Positions 21,847-24,358 of a DNA stretch of 24,358 nt are shown here, one piece after another; the first letter of the stretch is position 1, and each line of letters begins with the position of its first letter. The notes under the pieces are model-generated. The model worked only from the letters and a program-made list of their open reading frames with translations. It was not told the origin of the DNA and did not search any database. Both the position numbers and the translations under genes were made by a program. Source of the DNA: an uncultured Actinomycetes bacterium (GTDB lineage Bacteria > Actinomycetota > Thermoleophilia > Miltoncostaeales > Miltoncostaeaceae); the NCBI GenBank assembly GCA_937862675.1, contig CALMEC010000255.1, positions 1 to 24,358 on the forward strand, read 5' to 3'.

Positions 21847-23171
21847 TAGTGCCCCGTCTCGGGACACGCGGCCCGGTGGACGCGACGGGCGTAGACCAGC
21901 TGCTCGACCTTCGGCCGCGCGCCGAAGAGACCGCTCTCCCCGACCCCGCCCACGACGAAGTGGGGATCCTGGTAGAGCGGGCTGTCGTTCACGACCACGC
22001 GTCCGGCGCGCAGACGCGACACGATGGACTCCCCGTCGCCGAAGACGCTGGCCCCGAGGCCGTGGACGTCCGCGTTCGCCAGGACCAGGGCGTCCTCGGC
22101 GTCGGCCGCCAGCATGAGCCCACGCAGCGGGGCGAAGCTCTCCTCGCTCCAGAGGATCGTGGACGCCGCGGCGCGCGGCAGGAGCACGACGGTCGGGGTG
22201 AAGAAGGGGCCCTGCTCACCCCGCCCGGCGACGATCTCGCCGCCGAGGGTGAGCGCCTCCGCCATGGCCGTGCGCGCCCGTCCCAGGCCCCGTCCCCCGG
22301 AGAGCGGGGCCACGTCGGTGTCCTCACGGGACGGATCGCCCACCTTCAGTCCCTCGACCTCCGCCCGCAGCAGCGGCCGGAACTCGCCCCAGACCCGCGA
22401 CTCGACGATGATCCGCTTGGCCGCCATGCACAGCTGCCCGGCGTTCGTGAACGCCCCCACGGCGACCGCCCGGGCCGCCGCCTCCAGGTCGGCTCCGGCC
22501 AGGACGATCGCCGGATCGTTGCCCGACGCCTCCGGGATGTACGGGCGCATCGGCACCCCGTCCCCGTAGGCGGAGGTGATGAGCGCCATCTGCCGCTTGC
22601 ACGTCGCGGTGGACCCGTGCGTCACCACCGCGCCCACACCCGGGTGCGCGACGAGGGTCTCCGCCTCCTCCGGCGGCGCGTCGCAGACCTGGACCGCGTG
22701 CCGGGGCCATCCCGCCGCGACGGCCTCCACCACGAGGCGGCTCGTGACCCGCGTGCGGCGGCTGGGCCGCGAGATGACGGCGTTCCCGCCGGCGAGCGCG
22801 CTCGCCACCACGACGGTCGGCACCCAGATCGGCGAGTTCGCCGCATGCCATCCGAAGACCACGCCGTAGGGTGCCCACTCCAACGTCGTCGACCCGGACA
22901 CGGCAGGGACGGCGACCGGACGGATCGCCTCGGCGAGAGCCGGCATCGCGTCCATGAGCATGAGTGCGGAGTCCAGCTCGCGACGGGCGAACCGGACGGT
23001 CCGTCCGGTCTCCCGCACCGCCTCGTCCACGACGAGCCGGGCGTTCCCGGCGAGGGCGTCACGCGAGTCGGCGAGCATCCGCAGCCGCCGGTCCAGCGGG
23101 ATCCGCTCCACCTCCGGCTGGGCGAGGGCCGCCTGGTCCACCAGTCCGGCCGGACGTATCGAGGTCGTCAC
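21846..23171 (-). CDS. Divergent aldehyde dehydrogenase-superfamily protein
   Basis: 441 residues from GTG at 23171. Catalytic Cys248 (NAGQLCMAAKR) and Glu214 (PEASGND) are present 34 apart, and ESFAPLRG fits the C-terminal E-FxP pattern. Other motifs depart from the norm: the usual PWNFP reads AANSP, keeping Asn112; the cofactor-binding Lys aligns with Arg135 (ISRPSRR); FTGS reads THGS. The cofactor or substrate type may thus differ; acyl-CoA reductase-like members are an alternative. TAGAAT (23185-23180) ends 8 bases before the GTG with no Shine-Dalgarno, consistent with a leaderless transcript. The frame is open further upstream, over the opposite-strand methyltransferase gene, without family sequence. 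It is divergent from the PrmA-like gene. Confidence 0.85.
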   Translation of the reverse strand: MTTSIRPAGLVDQAALAQPEVERIPLDRRLRMLADSRDALAGNARLVVDEAVRETGRTVRFARRELDSALMLMDAMPALAEAIRPVAVPAVSGSTTLEWAPYGVVFGWHAANSPIWVPTVVVASALAGGNAVISRPSRRTRVTSRLVVEAVAAGWPRHAVQVCDAPPEEAETLVAHPGVGAVVTHGSTATCKRQMALITSAYGDGVPMRPYIPEASGNDPAIVLAGADLEAAARAVAVGAFTNAGQLCMAAKRIIVESRVWGEFRPLLRAEVEGLKVGDPSREDTDVAPLSGGRGLGRARTAMAEALTLGGEIVAGRGEQGPFFTPTVVLLPRAAASTILWSEESFAPLRGLMLAADAEDALVLANADVHGLGASVFGDGESIVSRLRAGRVVVNDSPLYQDPHFVVGGVGESGLFGARPKVEQLVYARRVHRAACPETGH

Positions 23172-23179
23172 GGCCGCTG

Positions 23180-23185
23180 ATTCTA
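23180..23185 (-). promoter_or_regulatory. Candidate -10 box of the divergent aldehyde dehydrogenase gene
   Basis: TAGAAT on the minus strand is one base from the consensus TATAAT and ends 8 bases before the GTG start at 23171. That spacing would put the first transcribed base at or next to the start codon. Confidence 0.4.
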
Positions 23186-23208
23186 CCCGTGCCCCGCGTG
23201 GCCGGCTG

Positions 23209-23952
23209 GTGGTCGCGCCGCATGCCGCGCTCGTCCGCTCCTTCGGGGCCCTGATCCCCCTCCAGCCCGTCCGCTGGACCGACGAGGGACTCCTGTGTGC
23301 CCCGGACCTCGCGGCCGAGCCGGTCTGGGACTGCCCGTTCCCGCTCGCGGCGGTGCCCCGGCCCCCGATCACCGCCGACAGCCCCGCCGGGCTCGTCGCC
23401 GGCTGGTACCGGCGCACGGAGGCACACGCGCCGGCCCCCGCCGGCTTCCCGGAACTCGTCCAGGCCGCCGGGGAGGGGTTCGGCCCGTCCGACCACCCCA
23501 CCACGGCCATGTGCCTGGCCGCCCTGCCCCACCTCCCGGACGGGCCCGCCCTCGACGTCGGCTGCGGATCCGGTCTTCTCACCCTGGCATGGCACCGGAC
23601 GGGACGGGGCCCCGTCGTCGGGTTCGATGCCGACCCGGGTGCGGTGCGCCACGCCCGGCGGTCGGCCGGCCTCATGGGCCTGGACCGCGGGTCGCTGTTC
23701 CGGGCCGGCCGGATCGAGGCACTCGGCCCCGCCGACGTCCGGGACCGGGTGGTCCTGGCGAACCTGCCGCCGGTGGCGCATGCGCAGCTGGCCGCACGCC
23801 TGCGCGTCGCGCCCCGCTCCGTCGTGCTCTCCGGTTTCACGCGCCGTGACCGCGACCGCGTCCTCTCCCCCTACCGCGCGCTCGGGATGCGTCGTGTCCG
23901 GGCCGCACGGCGGGGACGCTACGAATGCCACGTGCTGGTGGGCGACGCGTGA
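23209..23952 (+). CDS. PrmA-like SAM-dependent methyltransferase
   Basis: 247 residues if GTG 23209 is the start; the frame is open upstream, so the N-terminus is uncertain. FGPSDHPTTAMCLAAL corresponds to the PrmA hallmark FGTGxHxTTxLCL; LDVGCGSGLL is motif I, VVGFDADPGAV follows, and VLANLPP and VVLSGFTRRDRDRV match the PrmA C-terminal pattern. PrmA trimethylates ribosomal protein L11; a related protein-methylating role is likely, but the Gly-Thr of the hallmark is replaced by Pro-Ser-Asp and the N-terminal domain seems unlike PrmA, so the target is uncertain. The stop shares one base with the MFS gene start. Divergent from the aldehyde dehydrogenase gene. Confidence 0.78.
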   Translation: MVAPHAALVRSFGALIPLQPVRWTDEGLLCAPDLAAEPVWDCPFPLAAVPRPPITADSPAGLVAGWYRRTEAHAPAPAGFPELVQAAGEGFGPSDHPTTAMCLAALPHLPDGPALDVGCGSGLLTLAWHRTGRGPVVGFDADPGAVRHARRSAGLMGLDRGSLFRAGRIEALGPADVRDRVVLANLPPVAHAQLAARLRVAPRSVVLSGFTRRDRDRVLSPYRALGMRRVRAARRGRYECHVLVGDA

Positions 23953-24358
23953 TGGGGCGGGTCTGGAGGGCCTTCTCCGTCCTCATCCTCTTCGCCATCG
24001 GCACGAGCCTCATCACACCGCTCATCCCGATCTACAAGGCCGAGCTCGGCTTCAACGACACCGTCGTCACCCTCTTCCTCGTGGCGTACGTCGCCGCGCT
24101 GGTGCCCTCGATGCTCACGATGGGTCAGCTGTCGGACCGGATCGGCCGGCGCGGCGTGCTCCTGACCTCTCTCGCGGTGATCGGGGCCGCGCAGATCCTC
24201 CTGGCGACCCAGCCGCCGCTCTGGGCCATCCTCGTGGCGCGCTGCCTGCAGGGCTTCGCCACCGGCGGGGTCTTCGGCACCCGCAGCGCGTTCCTGGTCG
24301 AGCTGGCCCCCGCCGAGCGGCGCTCGGCCATGTCGGGGCTGTCCAGCCTGGCGGGGGG
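23952..24358 (+). CDS. MFS transporter (3' end cut by window edge)
   Basis: Membrane transporter of the major facilitator superfamily; 135 codons are visible. Four hydrophobic spans can be read, and the loop between the second and third has GQLSDRIGRRGVLLTS, the MFS motif A. RCLQGFATGGVFGTRSAFLVE is the typical fourth-span region of the drug:H+ antiporter group, followed by APAERRSAMSG. ATG 23952 overlaps the upstream stop by one base (TGATG), so it is probably co-transcribed with the PrmA-like gene. The substrate is unknown. Confidence 0.88.
   Translation, partial: MGRVWRAFSVLILFAIGTSLITPLIPIYKAELGFNDTVVTLFLVAYVAALVPSMLTMGQLSDRIGRRGVLLTSLAVIGAAQILLATQPPLWAILVARCLQGFATGGVFGTRSAFLVELAPAERRSAMSGLSSLAG

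Noticed and set aside
1..24358. tRNA genes, insertion sequences, CRISPR arrays, prophage or toxin-antitoxin genes
   Set aside because: None could be recognised by reading; nearly all DNA is accounted for by metabolic and transport genes.

Overview
The window is high-GC, gene-dense bacterial DNA. Genes start with ATG, GTG or TTG, neighbouring genes commonly share ATGA or GTGA overlaps, and several candidate TAGAAT/TACAAT-type -10 boxes sit 7-8 bases before a start codon, as in leaderless transcripts. With the fused MoaD-MoaE protein, this suggests an actinobacterium (Actinomycetota), perhaps a deep-branching class. The lineage is inference only; no rRNA or marker gene is present.

Bases 1-15.4 kb form a molybdenum and nitrate-respiration block. 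modA (cut by the left edge) diverges from a small HTH-TOBE regulator gene followed by modB and modC (molybdate uptake). These converge on a tightly overlapped narK-narG-narH-narJ-narI operon on the minus strand (nitrate/nitrite transporter and membrane-bound respiratory nitrate reductase with its chaperone). Upstream of narK lies a 183-base control region with an FNR-like box and two perfect inverted repeats. Next comes the molybdenum cofactor set: moaC-mog-moeA on the minus strand, divergent from moaD/E fusion-moaA-mobA on the plus strand. The genes therefore cover molybdate import, pterin ring formation, sulfur insertion, molybdenum insertion, guanylyl addition, and the enzyme that uses the finished cofactor.

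Bases 15.4-16.9 kb hold a two-gene minus-strand unit, a nitroreductase followed by a SAM methyltransferase, of unknown role. Bases 16.95-20.0 kb hold a TPP-riboswitch-controlled operon: an MTH1187-type thiamine-binding protein, then an ABC permease, a lipoprotein substrate-binding protein and an ATPase of the ThiXYZ (thiamine-pyrimidine precursor) type. The Shine-Dalgarno of the first gene lies in the closing stem of the riboswitch.

Bases 20.0-24.4 kb hold a small protein made of two tandem copies of one alpha/beta unit and of unknown function, an aldehyde dehydrogenase overlapping it, a convergent second and divergent aldehyde dehydrogenase, and a PrmA-like methyltransferase followed by an MFS transporter cut by the right edge.

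No stretch of more than 300 bases lacks a gene. I saw no tRNA, rRNA, insertion sequence, CRISPR array or phage gene. The strongest candidates for something new are the HTH-TOBE regulator with the shared TACATCG-like elements at the molybdenum/nitrate promoters, and the tandem-repeat protein between the thiamine operon and the aldehyde dehydrogenase.
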